A stretch of 64,000 bases of DNA from Streptomyces spinosisporus (lineage in GTDB: Bacteria; Actinomycetota; Actinomycetes; Streptomycetales; Streptomycetaceae). The notes below the pieces were generated by a model. That model had not been told where the DNA came from. It saw only the letters and a program-made list of their open reading frames with translations, and did no database searches. The stretch covers positions 310,001 to 374,000 of the forward strand of contig NZ_JALDAX010000004.1 of assembly GCF_022698145.1 (NCBI RefSeq), read 5' to 3'. A program made the translations under genes and the position numbers. Each line of letters starts with the position of its first letter. The stretch's first letter is position 1. This document shows positions 1 to 8,510 of this stretch, one piece after another.

Positions 1-41
1 AGATAGCAGGGCGAGCACATCCGCCTCACCCATCCACAGGA

Positions 42-674
42 CTAACGCGCGGCGCGATCACCTCGTTCCTCCTGGTCCGCCTCCTCGATGCAGTCGAGCA
101 GAAACGGCACCATCCCCCGTTCCATCAGGGCCAGTTCCCATGCCTTCCGCGCCCTCGCCACCTCCCGGCCGACGTCACCGGCGCCCATGGAACGAGTGCG
201 CGCCTTCGTCACCGACAGCCAGATCAGGTCACCGACCAGCGCACCGACTGCGACCGCGCACAGGAGCAGTCCCGCGGTGATCAGACCGTCGCCGACGTAG
301 GGCCGCCCGCCGAAGACGCGCAGCCCGCACCCGGGCAGAAGGAAGAGAAGCCCCGCGACGGCCGGCAGCCCCGGGAAGAGCACCGCCGGCGAACGCAGCG
401 ACCACCTGCCCGCACCACGAGCCGTCGATGCTTCACCGTCGGGAGACAGACTGGAATCCATAGCCAGCGCTTCGAGGTAGGCGCGGTACTCGGCGTCCAC
501 CGATGCCGCGATCGCCGTCCTCGCGCCGAGCGCCTTCGCCCGCAGACCCTCCCGGCTGACGGCGCCTCCACAACGGTCGATCGCCTCCGCGATCGGCCCG
601 AGGCTCATGGCCTCGTCCAGCGTCCGCTCCAAGGCTGCACTGCACTCCGGCCTCAATGGTTCGGCAACCGTCAT
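42..674 (-). CDS. Hypothetical two-helix membrane protein
   Basis: A 210-residue protein that I cannot assign to a family. Residues 1-85 are soluble and helical. Two hydrophobic stretches follow (about residues 96-120 and 127-155), then a charged C-terminus, so both ends are probably cytoplasmic. The ATG at 674 is the only good start near the end of the frame. The gene is divergent from the small GlsB-like gene at 780. No partner suggests a function. Confidence 0.7.
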   Translation of the reverse strand: MTVAEPLRPECSAALERTLDEAMSLGPIAEAIDRCGGAVSREGLRAKALGARTAIAASVDAEYRAYLEALAMDSSLSPDGEASTARGAGRWSLRSPAVLFPGLPAVAGLLFLLPGCGLRVFGGRPYVGDGLITAGLLLCAVAVGALVGDLIWLSVTKARTRSMGAGDVGREVARARKAWELALMERGMVPFLLDCIEEADQEERGDRAAR

Positions 675-779
675 ACGTCCCCCGATGGTTCAAGGCGGAG
701 CCGCGAGTCTAATAGTCGTGGAGTTGCGCAATCTTCAAACCGTGGGAGTGTGCGCTTCTTCACCGGGAACCCGCGGAGC

Positions 780-1043
780 ATGGAGATTTCAGGCGTCATC
801 AGCGCGATCGTCATCGGCATCGTGATCGGTGTCCTCGGACGACTGGTCGTTCCTGGTCGCCAGCGCATCGGCGTCCTGTGGACGATCGCGATCGGCATCG
901 TCGCCGCGTTCATCGGCACGGGCATCGCATCCGGCCTCGGCGTCGCCGACACCAAGGGTGTCGACTGGATCGAGTGGATCATCCAGATCGCCCTCGCGGC
1001 CTTCGGAGTGGCTGCGCTCAACAAGGTGAAGCTGCGCCGCTGA
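780..1043 (+). CDS. GlsB/YeaQ/YmgE-type small stress membrane protein
   Basis: A protein of about 87 residues made almost entirely of three hydrophobic glycine-rich segments: residues 5-22 with 'VIGIVIGVLGRLVVPGR', a second after the short loop, and a third near the end. This is the layout of the transglycosylase-associated (GlsB/YeaQ) family, integral membrane proteins often induced by general stress. I chose the ATG at 780 because it places the first helix at the N-terminus. A GTG at 750 would add ten residues. The family assignment is good; the physiological role is unknown. Confidence 0.75.
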   Translation: MEISGVISAIVIGIVIGVLGRLVVPGRQRIGVLWTIAIGIVAAFIGTGIASGLGVADTKGVDWIEWIIQIALAAFGVAALNKVKLRR

Positions 1044-1143
1044 CGCACTCCTGCCCATCACCCCGGTCTCGCGCGCCGACCCACCCGGCCCGTCGTCCTC
1101 CTCCAAGCCTGTGGCCAAGGCCGCCGACCGAGCCTGAGTTACG

Positions 1144-1563
1144 GTGATCGCCATGCGTTGGGGGGATCATTCAGCCTGGGTCCGGTGTGGGGCGGCTGTG
1201 TACGTCATCGGATTCCTGGAAGGAACAGGCGCGCACGCGTACTTTCTGACGACGGGCGGGCTGAACGCCTACAGCTACGCACCGATGCCCGTCCAACTGC
1301 TCTTTCATGCGCTTCTGCTGCTGGATCTGCTGGTCGCTCTGCTGATATTGCGAGGCCACCCGGGCGCTCCTCTGCTCGCTGCCGCGGTCATGCTCGCGGA
1401 TCTGGTCGCGAACTGGGACATCCAATGGGACGCCGTTGTGGCGCACCCGGTGGCCTACCTCCGTCCCGTCGGACTACTGCCCATCACCCTCTTCGGCATC
1501 TTCGTCGTGTTCACCGCCATCCCGTTGCGCCGGGGCCTGGCGGCCCGTGCCGGCCATGGCTGA
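1144..1563 (+). CDS. Hypothetical four-helix membrane protein
   Basis: A 139-residue hydrophobic protein with about four membrane helices (residues 16-36, 48-69, 76-92 and 105-125) and very short loops. It reads from a GTG at 1144; an ATG three codons later is equally possible. No family was recognised. It is followed after 32 bp by the convergent TerD gene. It probably acts alone in the membrane, as no enzymatic motif is visible. Confidence 0.65.
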   Translation: MIAMRWGDHSAWVRCGAAVYVIGFLEGTGAHAYFLTTGGLNAYSYAPMPVQLLFHALLLLDLLVALLILRGHPGAPLLAAAVMLADLVANWDIQWDAVVAHPVAYLRPVGLLPITLFGIFVVFTAIPLRRGLAARAGHG

Positions 1564-1595
1564 CAGGCCGCCCCGATGACCGGAGCGGAGATGAA

Positions 1596-2180
1596 CTACT
1601 TACTGACGGCAAAACGCATCAGGGCATGCTCGTCACCCTGCTTGATCTTGCCAGTCACGTTGATCACCTCGAGCTTCCAACTGCCGCCGACCCGCATCGC
1701 CTTGGCCACGGCACAGCCGTTGTCCTGCGTGAGCAGGCTCGGCCAGATGTCGGCGACCTGCTGCGAGCTGCCCCCGGTCGCGTCGTAGACCTTGAAGCTG
1801 ATGTTGCGCGCCTTCTGGAAGGAGCTGCCCTTCTTGTAGGCGGCGGCCACGAACACGATCGAAGTGATGTTGGGCGGGATCCGGTCGAGCTCGACCGTCA
1901 CCGTCTCGTCGTCCCCGTCCCCGTGCCCGGTCTGGTTGTCGCCGCTGTGCACCAACGAGCCGTTGCCCAAAGGGTCGAGTGAGTCGAGACCGGCAAGGCG
2001 CACCGGGTCCGCGCCCTGCATGGCGATGGCGATCAGGTCGAGGTCAGTACCGGTCTTGCGGCGCAGCTTGCCCAACACCCCGCCGCTGCTGCCGGCGGTG
2101 GGATCCCAGGAAACCCCGATGGACAGATGAGTCACTCCGTCCAGGTCTGCCGGGCCGTCTTCCTTGGAGAGCGTGATCAT
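1596..2180 (-). CDS. TerD-family (tellurium resistance/stress) protein
   Basis: A 194-residue TerD-domain protein. Family marks are the N-terminal 'MITLSKEDG', the 'LSIGVSWDP' strand, the acidic stretch 'HGDGDDETVTVELDRIP' typical of the calcium-binding region, and 'AAAYKKGSSFQKARNISFKVYD' near residues 112-133. TerD proteins bind Ca2+ and belong to membrane-associated stress complexes; streptomycetes carry many copies. The ATG at 2180 has a GAGGA element about 8 nt upstream. The frame stays open far upstream but loses all family similarity there, so the longer reading is not used. No other ter genes are adjacent. Confidence 0.9.
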   Translation of the reverse strand: MITLSKEDGPADLDGVTHLSIGVSWDPTAGSSGGVLGKLRRKTGTDLDLIAIAMQGADPVRLAGLDSLDPLGNGSLVHSGDNQTGHGDGDDETVTVELDRIPPNITSIVFVAAAYKKGSSFQKARNISFKVYDATGGSSQQVADIWPSLLTQDNGCAVAKAMRVGGSWKLEVINVTGKIKQGDEHALMRFAVSK

Positions 2181-2587
2181 GTATGGGTCCTCACTTATGT
2201 CAGATATCAGGGGAGCTACAACACGCAGAGTGTGCCTGGCCCCCTCGCCGTTCCAGGTGACGGGCCCCCACGAACCCGCCGGCATGGTTGACGACGCGGA
2301 CGAAGGCGCCCCGGACCTGACCGAAGATCTGCCCACGGTTCTCGGGGTAGGGAATGCGTGCATCCGTTGCATGCGTCCGTCACGCGGAACAACCGGCGAG
2401 CCCCGGATGTTTTCCACAAGACCGACACGCTTTGCTTGTCCTTTACCATTGGCGTGAGGGCGTTGTGCGCGCCCTCCCTGCCCGACGTACCGAAAAGGAG
2501 CCGGAGTCCCGCAATGGGTGAGCCTCCCAGTACCAGCCGTGCCACGCCCCGCCCAGGTCACAAACATGAGGACCCGGGGGTGGCACG
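2181..2587. other. Intergenic region of about 400 bp
   Basis: This 407-bp stretch separates the divergent terD-like gene and the HlyC/CorC gene. It contains the ribosome-binding site of the former and presumably both promoters. I see no convincing small gene, RNA hairpin or operator in it. Confidence 0.4.
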
Positions 2588-3925
2588 GTGACCGAGATCC
2601 TGCTGCTCCTGCTGGCCCTCCTGCTCACGTTGGCCTGCGCTCTGTTCGTCGCCGCAGAGTTCTCCCTGACCACCGTCGAGCGCGGTGAACTCGAGCGGGC
2701 CGCCGCGGCGGGCGAGCGCGGCGCCGAAGGCGCGCTGAAGGCCGTACGACGACTGACTGTCCAGCTCTCCGGCGCACAGCTCGGCATCACGGTCACCTCC
2801 CTGGTGATCGGCATGCTCGCCGAGCCGTCGCTGGCGGCGCTGCTGCGCGGCCCGCTGGAGGCGGCCGGCCTCGGCGGCGCAGCCTCCTCAGCGGCGACCG
2901 TGCTGGGGGTGGCCGTGTCGACCGTGGTGCTGATGGTGGTCGGTGAGCTGGTGCCCAAGAACTGGGCGATCTCCCGCCCGTTGGCCGTCGCCAAGGTGGT
3001 GGCGGGTCCGCAACGCGGCTTCACGGCCGCCTTCGGCCCCTTCATCCGCCACCTGAACAACACCGCGAACCGGTTCGTACGGCGCTTCGGCCTGGAACCC
3101 GCCGAGGAACTGGCCTCAGCCCGCAGCCCCGAGGAACTGGTTGCGCTCGCCGAGCACTCCGCCGCCGAGGGAACGCTGGAAGCGGACTCCGCCGAACTGT
3201 TCGTACGCACACTGCACCTCGGCGAGCTGACCGCCGAGAACGTGATGACCCCGAGGGTCGATGTGAAGGCCCTGGAGGCGCACGCGACGGCCGCCGATGC
3301 CGCGAACCTCACCCACGCCACCGGCCTGTCACGCTTCCCGGTCTACCGCGACAGCCTGGACGAGGTCATCGGCACCGTCCACATCCGCGATGTACTCGCG
3401 CTGGCTCCGGACAAGCGCGCGGTCACCCCGGTCACCGAGCTGGCCACCGCGCCCCTGCTGGTCCCCGACAGCCTCACCGCCGACCGGCTGCTGGAGCGAC
3501 TGCGCACCACCCGCACCATGGCCGTGATCATCGACGAGTACGGCGGCACGGCGGGCGTCGCGACGATGGAGGACATTGTCGAGGAGGTCGTCGGCGAGGT
3601 CCGCGATGAGCACGACCCCGTCGAGGTACCGGACCTGCAGTCCGCAGCGGCCGCGGCCGACGGCCTCGCGGCGTGGGAGGCAGACGGCTCCGTCCGCCTC
3701 GACCAGCTCACCGCGATAGGGCTGACGGCACCGGACGGCCCGTACGAGACCGTTGCCGGGCTGGTCGCCACCCGCCTCGCACGCATCCCTGCCAAGGGGG
3801 ACGTCCTGGATCTTGACGACGGCTGGCGCCTGGACGTGCTCGACGTCGACCACCACCGGGCCGACCGGGTCCGTATCACCGAACCGCCCCGGGTGCCGAC
3901 CCAAGTGGGTGAGGAGTCCCGATGA
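2588..3925 (+). CDS. CNNM/HlyC-CorC family transporter with CBS pair
   Basis: A 445-residue membrane protein of the 'hemolysin family'. It has an N-terminal DUF21 (CNNM) transmembrane domain at about residues 1-190 ('LFVAAEFSLTTVERGEL', 'VVGELVPKNWAISRP'). A CBS pair follows at about 210-335 ('ENVMTPRVDVKALE', 'VIIDEYGGTAGVATMEDIVEE'), then a CorC_HlyC C-terminal domain at about 355-430. The family is linked to Mg2+/Co2+ efflux or homeostasis. The start is a GTG. The stop overlaps the start of the next gene in an ATGA, so the two are translationally coupled. They are probably paralogues forming a hetero-oligomer (inference). Confidence 0.92.
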   Translation: MTEILLLLLALLLTLACALFVAAEFSLTTVERGELERAAAAGERGAEGALKAVRRLTVQLSGAQLGITVTSLVIGMLAEPSLAALLRGPLEAAGLGGAASSAATVLGVAVSTVVLMVVGELVPKNWAISRPLAVAKVVAGPQRGFTAAFGPFIRHLNNTANRFVRRFGLEPAEELASARSPEELVALAEHSAAEGTLEADSAELFVRTLHLGELTAENVMTPRVDVKALEAHATAADAANLTHATGLSRFPVYRDSLDEVIGTVHIRDVLALAPDKRAVTPVTELATAPLLVPDSLTADRLLERLRTTRTMAVIIDEYGGTAGVATMEDIVEEVVGEVRDEHDPVEVPDLQSAAAAADGLAAWEADGSVRLDQLTAIGLTAPDGPYETVAGLVATRLARIPAKGDVLDLDDGWRLDVLDVDHHRADRVRITEPPRVPTQVGEESR

Positions 3926-4944
3926 CCGTTCTGCAGCTCGCCATCGGTGCCCTGACCCTGCTGACCAACGCCTTCTTCGTCGGCGCGGAGTTCGCCCTGA
4001 TCTCCGTGCGCCGCAGCCAGATCGAACCGCGGGCGAAGGAGGGCAACTCACGGGCCCGGATGACCATGTGGGCGCTGGAGCACCTCTCCGCGATGATGGC
4101 CACCGCCCAACTCGGCATCACCGTCTCCTCACTGGTGCTGGGCGCCGTCGCCGAACCGGCCATCGCGCACCTGCTGGAACCCGGCTTCGAGGCGGCCCAC
4201 ATCCCGCACGGCCTGGTGCACCCGATCTCGTTCGTCATCGCGCTGACCGTGGCGACGTATCTGCACATGCTCATCGGCGAGATGGTCCCGAAGAACATCG
4301 CGCTGGCTGCGCCGGTCGGGACGGCCCTGCTGCTCGGCCCTCCGCTGGTGGCCCTCACCCGCGCGCTGCGCCCGGTCGTCTTCGGCATCAACGCCTTCGC
4401 GAACATCCTGCTCAAGCTGCTACGGGTGGAGCCGAAGGACGAGGTGGAGTCGGTCTTCACCGACGACCAGCTCGCCCGCATGGTCGTCGACTCCAGCGCG
4501 GCCGGACTGCTCTCGCCCGCCGACGGCGAACGGCTGCGCGACGCCCTGGAACTGGGTACCCGCCCGGTCGGCGAGATCCTCGTCCCCGTGCAGCAGATGC
4601 GCACCGTCGTCCACACCATCACGCCCGCCGAGCTCGAACGGACAGCAGCCGACGCGGGCTACTCCCGCTTCCCGGTCACCGGCCCGAACAGCACCCTGCT
4701 GGGCTACCTGCACATCAAGGACACCCTCGGCATCATCGACCGTGACCAGCCCTTCCCGCGCGACGCCCCGCACCCGGTCACCCGGGTTCGCATCGACACC
4801 CCGCTGGACGACACCCTCACCGCCCTGCGTGCCGATGGCAGCCACCTGGCGGCGGTGACCGGCGAGGCAGGCGCGGTACTGGGCTTCGTGACCATGGAGG
4901 ACGTCCTGTCGGAGCTGGTCGGCCCGGCGCCTGCGACCGCCTGA
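3922..4944 (+). CDS. CNNM/CBS transporter, short paralogue
   Basis: A 340-residue paralogue of the preceding gene. DUF21 occupies about residues 1-185 ('FFVGAEFALISVRRSQIE', 'MLIGEMVPKNIALAAP'), and a CBS pair about 205-335 ending in 'VTMEDVLSELVG'. Unlike the upstream gene it stops right after the second CBS motif and lacks the C-terminal CorC_HlyC domain. It starts at an ATG overlapping the upstream stop by 4 nt. The pair probably works together in divalent cation export. The domain loss appears natural, because the reading frame is intact and its codon use matches its neighbours. Confidence 0.92.
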   Translation: MTVLQLAIGALTLLTNAFFVGAEFALISVRRSQIEPRAKEGNSRARMTMWALEHLSAMMATAQLGITVSSLVLGAVAEPAIAHLLEPGFEAAHIPHGLVHPISFVIALTVATYLHMLIGEMVPKNIALAAPVGTALLLGPPLVALTRALRPVVFGINAFANILLKLLRVEPKDEVESVFTDDQLARMVVDSSAAGLLSPADGERLRDALELGTRPVGEILVPVQQMRTVVHTITPAELERTAADAGYSRFPVTGPNSTLLGYLHIKDTLGIIDRDQPFPRDAPHPVTRVRIDTPLDDTLTALRADGSHLAAVTGEAGAVLGFVTMEDVLSELVGPAPATA

Positions 4945-4970
4945 GCACGGGTGGTGGCGTTCACCCCGCC

Positions 4971-4994
4971 ATCCCGGCATCCCGGCATCCCGGC
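4971..4994. repeat. Three tandem copies of ATCCCGGC
   Basis: Three perfect 8-bp direct repeats lie between the convergent CNNM gene and the acyltransferase gene. The array is too short and asymmetric to be a terminator and has no evident function. Confidence 0.6.
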
Positions 4995-5009
4995 AGGGTC
5001 ACGGGCCGG

Positions 5010-6212
5010 TCAACGCGCCGCGGCGGCAACCGGCTCCAACCGACGTACGCGGAACCGGTCGCGTCGCAGCAAGGGCCGCTCGACGAGAACGTACGAGACG
5101 AGGGCCGCGGCGGTCGTCGCCGCAACGCCGGCGGGGAGCAGCCGGCCGCCGTCCACACCGAGGTCGGAGAGCAGTCGGATGGCGGGGTAGTGCCACAGGT
5201 ACATCCCGTAGCTGAGGTTTCGGCCGGCCCACGCCAGGGCGGGCACCGACAAGAGACGGGAGGGCCACGCCCGCGGGCACAGGTCCAGCGCGGCCACAAC
5301 CACGGCCGACAGAACGGCAGCGGCCAGCATTCCGACCGTGTACCACACGGGATTCCACCCGCTCGGTTCGGTGATCGGAACCTGCCAGGCGATCAGCCCC
5401 AGCAACGCAAGTGCGGGCCAGCACAGCCGCTGCGACCATCGGCGCAGCAGCGCCAGCCGGGGATCGTCGGCGCGCAGCCGGGCCAGCACGAGGGCCAGCA
5501 GAGCCCCGACGAGGAGCTGGTCGGCGCGGGTGTCGGGGCCGTTGTAGATACGGTGCGCCGCTGTGGGGTCCCACAGCGCCATCCGCCACAGCACCGGCAG
5601 GACGCACAGTGCCGCGGCCCAGCCCAGCACCGCCCGTGCTGTCGTGTGCCGCAGCAGGACCAGCAGCAGGAGCGGCCAGGCGAGATAGAACTGCTCCTCG
5701 ACTCCCAGGGACCAGGTGTGGCTGAGCGGAGCGGTGAGGTCGGAGTACGGCCCGGACTCCCCGGCCCGTACGAGATTGACCACCGAGGCCGCTGTCAGTG
5801 CCGCCGCCACCCACGCCCCGTCGAACAGCGGTAGCGGCAGCGCCACGGACAGCAACGCGGTGACCGCACACATCACGAGCAGGGCAGGCCCCAGCCGCAG
5901 CCACCGCCGCCGGTAGAACGACAACAGGCCGATGTGGCCGGTCCGGGCGTACTCGGTGACCAGCAGCCGGGTGATGACGAAGCCGCTGATCGTGAAGAAG
6001 ACGTCCACCGCCACCGAGCCTCCGGGCACGGCTTCCGGCTCCAGGTGATAAACGATCACCAACATCACCGCGACCGTCCGCAATCCGTCCAGCCCCGCCA
6101 CCCGCCCACCACGCAGTGCCGACGAAAAGCCCCGCCCGTCCCCTCTTCGCCGCTCCGCCGACGAGGGGACGGGCGGCGCCGCCTGCACGCCCACGCTCTG
6201 CTTCGTGCTCAT
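5010..6212 (-). CDS. OafA/YrhL-type membrane acyltransferase
   Basis: An integral membrane protein of about 400 residues in the acyltransferase-3 family, which transfers acetyl or other acyl groups to extracytoplasmic sugars or antibiotics. Marks are 'LDGLRTVAVMLVIVYH' near residue 42 with the conserved R and H, 'VDVFFTISGFVITRLL', 'SFYRRRWLRLGPAL', and 'HTWSLGVEEQFYLAWPLLLL'. About ten hydrophobic helices end in a basic tail. I chose the ATG at 6212; another start nine codons upstream is possible. The substrate cannot be told from context. Confidence 0.9.
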   Translation of the reverse strand: MSTKQSVGVQAAPPVPSSAERRRGDGRGFSSALRGGRVAGLDGLRTVAVMLVIVYHLEPEAVPGGSVAVDVFFTISGFVITRLLVTEYARTGHIGLLSFYRRRWLRLGPALLVMCAVTALLSVALPLPLFDGAWVAAALTAASVVNLVRAGESGPYSDLTAPLSHTWSLGVEEQFYLAWPLLLLVLLRHTTARAVLGWAAALCVLPVLWRMALWDPTAAHRIYNGPDTRADQLLVGALLALVLARLRADDPRLALLRRWSQRLCWPALALLGLIAWQVPITEPSGWNPVWYTVGMLAAAVLSAVVVAALDLCPRAWPSRLLSVPALAWAGRNLSYGMYLWHYPAIRLLSDLGVDGGRLLPAGVAATTAAALVSYVLVERPLLRRDRFRVRRLEPVAAAAR

Positions 6213-6321
6213 AACGGCGGCGCCTGCCCAGCCGGTCAAAGATCACGCACTTTCCTATGCTCCTCACAGGGATCAGCGAGGGGGCAGCGTCCGGTCCCGA
6301 GGTGGCGTCGGCGAGACTTGC

Positions 6322-7644
6322 ATGGTGGCAAGCACAGACGAGACCGGTCAGGCCGCCCCGCACGCATCTGCACCCGACACCCCACCGAGCCCCCGGCCCT
6401 CGCCCGCGCAGGCCACGGAGTCGGATGCGCGCATGCCGCGCTGGTTGCCACGCGCCGTGGTGCTCGCGCTCGCCCTCATCGGTGTTTTCCAGCTGGGGAG
6501 TTGGGCCTTCCAGCAACTCCTCGGCCTGCTGATCAACATCCTCATCGCGTTCTTCCTGGCCCTGGCCATCGAGCCGGCGGTGAGCCGGATGTCCGCACGG
6601 GGCATGCGCAGAGGTTTGGCCACCTTCCTCGTCTTCCTGAGCCTCCTGATCGCGACCATCGGCTTCGTCACACTGCTCGGCTCCATGCTCGCCGAGCAGC
6701 TCATCAAGATCGTCGAGGACTTCCCGGCCTACCTCGACTCCGTCATCAACTGGATCAACACCCACTTCCACACCGATCTGAAGCGGGTGGACGTCCAGGA
6801 GGACTTGCTCCGCTCCGACTGGCTGCGCAACTACGTCCAGAACGGCGCCACCGGCGTCCTCGACGTGTCCGCCCAGGTCCTCGGCGGGCTCTTCCGGCTG
6901 CTGACGATCACACTGTTCTCGTTCTACTTCGCCGCGGACGGCCCGCGGCTGCGCCGCGCAGTCTGCTCCGTACTGCCACCCGCCAAGCAGGCCGAGGTAC
7001 TGCGCGCATGGGAGATCGCCGTCAACAAGACCGGCGGCTACATGTACTCACGCGGCCTGATGGCGCTCATATCCGCCATAGCGCACTACGTACTTCTGGA
7101 AGGGTTGGGCGTTCCCTACGCGCCCGTGCTCGCCATCTGGGTGGGCCTGGTCTCCCAGTTCATCCCCACCGTCGGCACCTACCTGGCAGGCGCCCTGCCG
7201 ATGCTGATCGCCTTCACCGTCGATCCCATGTACGCGCTGTGGGTGCTGCTCTTCGTCGTGATCTACCAGCAGTTCGAGAACTACCTGCTGCAGCCCAAGC
7301 TGACCGCCAGGACCGTCGACGTCCACCCCGCGGTGGCCTTCGGCTCCGTCATCGCCGGCACCGCCCTCCTGGGCGCCGTGGGCGCGCTGATCGCCATCCC
7401 GGCGGTCGCCACGTTCCAGGCGTTCCTCGCGGCATACGTGAAGCGCTACGACGTCACCGACGACCCACGCGTCCACGGGCGCCGGGGCAGAAACTCCGGC
7501 TCCGACCTCGTTGCGCGCGTCCGCCGGTTGAGGGGGCAGAGACTCGGGGAGAGGGCAACGGCAGAGCCCGCAGAGGACTCTTCCCCGGCGGACGACGGGA
7601 AGGTCGAACCGTCCCGCCGCCCGACCGCTTCAGGCCGTACGTAG
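6322..7644 (+). CDS. AI-2E family (PerM/YdiK-type) permease
   Basis: A 440-residue membrane protein of the AI-2E transporter family. A disordered Pro/Ser-rich N-terminus (residues 1-35) is followed by a helical hairpin, a variable soluble loop ('YLDSVINWINTHFHTDLK'), and the family signature 'PVLAIWVGLVSQFIPTVGTYLAGALP'. The helix 'YQQFENYLLQPKLTARTVDVHP' and a hydrophilic tail complete it. Family members act as small-molecule exporters or ion antiporters; real autoinducer transport is rare. I chose the ATG at 6322 because upstream codons are not family-like and overlap the acyltransferase promoter. A second family member lies at 59310. Confidence 0.88.
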   Translation: MVASTDETGQAAPHASAPDTPPSPRPSPAQATESDARMPRWLPRAVVLALALIGVFQLGSWAFQQLLGLLINILIAFFLALAIEPAVSRMSARGMRRGLATFLVFLSLLIATIGFVTLLGSMLAEQLIKIVEDFPAYLDSVINWINTHFHTDLKRVDVQEDLLRSDWLRNYVQNGATGVLDVSAQVLGGLFRLLTITLFSFYFAADGPRLRRAVCSVLPPAKQAEVLRAWEIAVNKTGGYMYSRGLMALISAIAHYVLLEGLGVPYAPVLAIWVGLVSQFIPTVGTYLAGALPMLIAFTVDPMYALWVLLFVVIYQQFENYLLQPKLTARTVDVHPAVAFGSVIAGTALLGAVGALIAIPAVATFQAFLAAYVKRYDVTDDPRVHGRRGRNSGSDLVARVRRLRGQRLGERATAEPAEDSSPADDGKVEPSRRPTASGRT

Positions 7645-7844
7645 GCGGAGTGTGCATTTGCAAGCCAGCATGTGGTCGGCCTCTCACACGCTCAAGACCG
7701 ACGCGCCAACAGCCCCGTCGAGTCTCCATGAGGCACCCTCTTGCAGGTCCGTGCCCAAAGCGTGCCCGTAAGACCGGACAACCACGGTCAACAGCGGTGC
7801 CATCCCGCACTCCCGACCGATACGCCAGAGCACAGACGACCAGG

Positions 7845-8156
7845 TCAGAGGCTATCCCGCCTCGGAAGCGCCGTCGCTTCCCAAGCTGAGAGCGCGAGTT
7901 CGATTCTCGTCACCCGCTCCACTACGAACCCCCAGGTCATCGACCCGGGGGTTGTTTGTTGTCCAGACCGGTGGGCGGGGTCCGCACCACGGGCGGCCAG
8001 TTCGGCGGCGGCGCGGCTGTCGTAGTCGGCGGAGAAGCCGCAGCGCGGGGCCGTGCAGGCGGCGGTGTGCGTCTGGCGGCCTCGGCCGTCGTACGAGGTG
8101 CCGACCTGGACGGGGCCGATGCGGGTGACGCTGCAGAAGCGGCGGTTGGCGGTCAC
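7845..8156 (-). CDS. Small mobile-element transfer protein
   Basis: Residues 1-62 of this 103-residue frame ('TANRRFCSVTRIGPVQVGT', 'CTAPRCGFSADYDSRAAAEL') match, as I recall it, the short zinc-binding-like 'mobile element transfer protein' of pSAM2/SLP1-type elements. These sit next to spd/DUF2637 genes. The GTG start at 8156 has an excellent AAGGAGAG 7 nt upstream. From about residue 70 on, the frame translates the antisense of the terminator and of the tRNA-Gly fragment ('ERVTRIELALSAWE'), so the native stop was probably lost at the att junction. Two Cys (34 and 39) could be half a metal site. Confidence 0.65.
   Translation of the reverse strand: MTANRRFCSVTRIGPVQVGTSYDGRGRQTHTAACTAPRCGFSADYDSRAAAELAARGADPAHRSGQQTTPGSMTWGFVVERVTRIELALSAWEATALPRRDSL
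7876..7920 (+). other. tRNA-Gly(CCC) 3' fragment, integrative-element attachment core
   Basis: These 45 bp match the 3' part of a streptomycete tRNA-Gly: anticodon arm GCTTCCCAAGC with anticodon CCC, variable loop, T-arm GCGAGTTCGATTCTCG(T) and the acceptor 3' strand CACCCGCTCC. Immediately 5' the sequence does not continue with the D-arm or acceptor 5' strand, so no functional tRNA can form. Actinomycete site-specific integrases use exactly this kind of tRNA 3' segment as att core, so the fragment marks an att scar. Confidence 0.8.
7927..7960 (+). terminator. Hairpin terminator after the tRNA-Gly fragment
   Basis: AACCCCC (7927-7933) pairs with GGGGGTT (7947-7953) across a 13-nt loop, followed by the T-rich GTTTGTTG. 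It reads rightward, six bases after the tRNA remnant, where a tRNA terminator would be expected. Confidence 0.65.
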
Positions 8157-8170
8157 GCGGGTCTCTCCTT

Positions 8171-8327
8171 TCAGAGCTGGGCGGCGATGGCGTCGGCCAT
8201 GGGCGCCGGAACGCCGAGGCGGGCGCGGAGGGTTGGGGTGTCGATCGGGGTGCCTGTGCGGGTGTGGTGGTCGGCGGCGACCTTGCGGGCGTGGTCGATC
8301 AGGGCGGCGGGGACCGGGACGGGGGAG
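8171..8327 (-). pseudogene. C-terminal remnant of a DUF2637 element protein
   Basis: The last 50 or so codons of a gene end at TGA 8171-8173. They read 'PVPAALIDHARKVAADHHTR' and then 'TPTLRARLGVPAPMADAIAAQL', which is the C-terminus seen in DUF2637 (Spd-like) proteins of actinomycete integrative elements. Going upstream the similarity stops near 8327 with no start codon or membrane helices, so the 5' part is deleted. It precedes the small transfer gene by 14 bp, the native arrangement in such elements. Confidence 0.6.
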
Positions 8328-8455
8328 GGACCCACCTATGGGACGAACGCCCACACCGTCGTCAGCGAGTACGCGCCTGTCTGCGCGGGCGCGACCTATA
8401 AACGGATCGTGTTTCGGTTGTCCCGATGCTTCTGTTAGCGTTGCCGTGGCAGAAG

Positions 8456-8469
8456 CGGAACATGCTCCG
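8456..8469. promoter_or_regulatory. Quasi-palindrome upstream of the oxidoreductase gene
   Basis: CGGAACATGCTCCG is symmetric at 12 of 14 positions (CGGA-N-CATG-N-TCCG) and lies 41 bp before the ATG at 8511. It is a plausible TetR/MarR-type operator. No regulator gene is adjacent; one may have been lost at the island junction just upstream (inference). Confidence 0.4.
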
Positions 8470-8510
8470 TTTTGGGTTCCCCGGAAGGGGAGGCGGTGAA
8501 GGACAATCCC

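Larger units (their letters stand above)
7741..8330. mobile_element. Remnant of an integrative conjugative element at a tRNA-Gly att site
   Basis: This interval contains a tRNA-Gly(CCC) 3' fragment (7876-7920) and a terminator. It also holds an intact small transfer-protein gene and the C-terminal scrap of a DUF2637 gene. These two are neighbours in pSAM2-like actinomycete integrative elements. The stretch just left of the att core (about 7750-7800, with 'GTGCCCGTAAGACC') resembles, from memory, the region beside integrase stop codons in such elements. That similarity was not tested. The integrase, replication and main transfer genes are missing, so this is a decayed remnant. Confidence 0.6.

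Noticed and set aside
7845..7950. Protein segment 'VTRIELALSAWE' as a genuine domain
   Set aside because: It is the antisense translation of the tRNA-Gly fragment and a known annotation artefact in actinomycetes.
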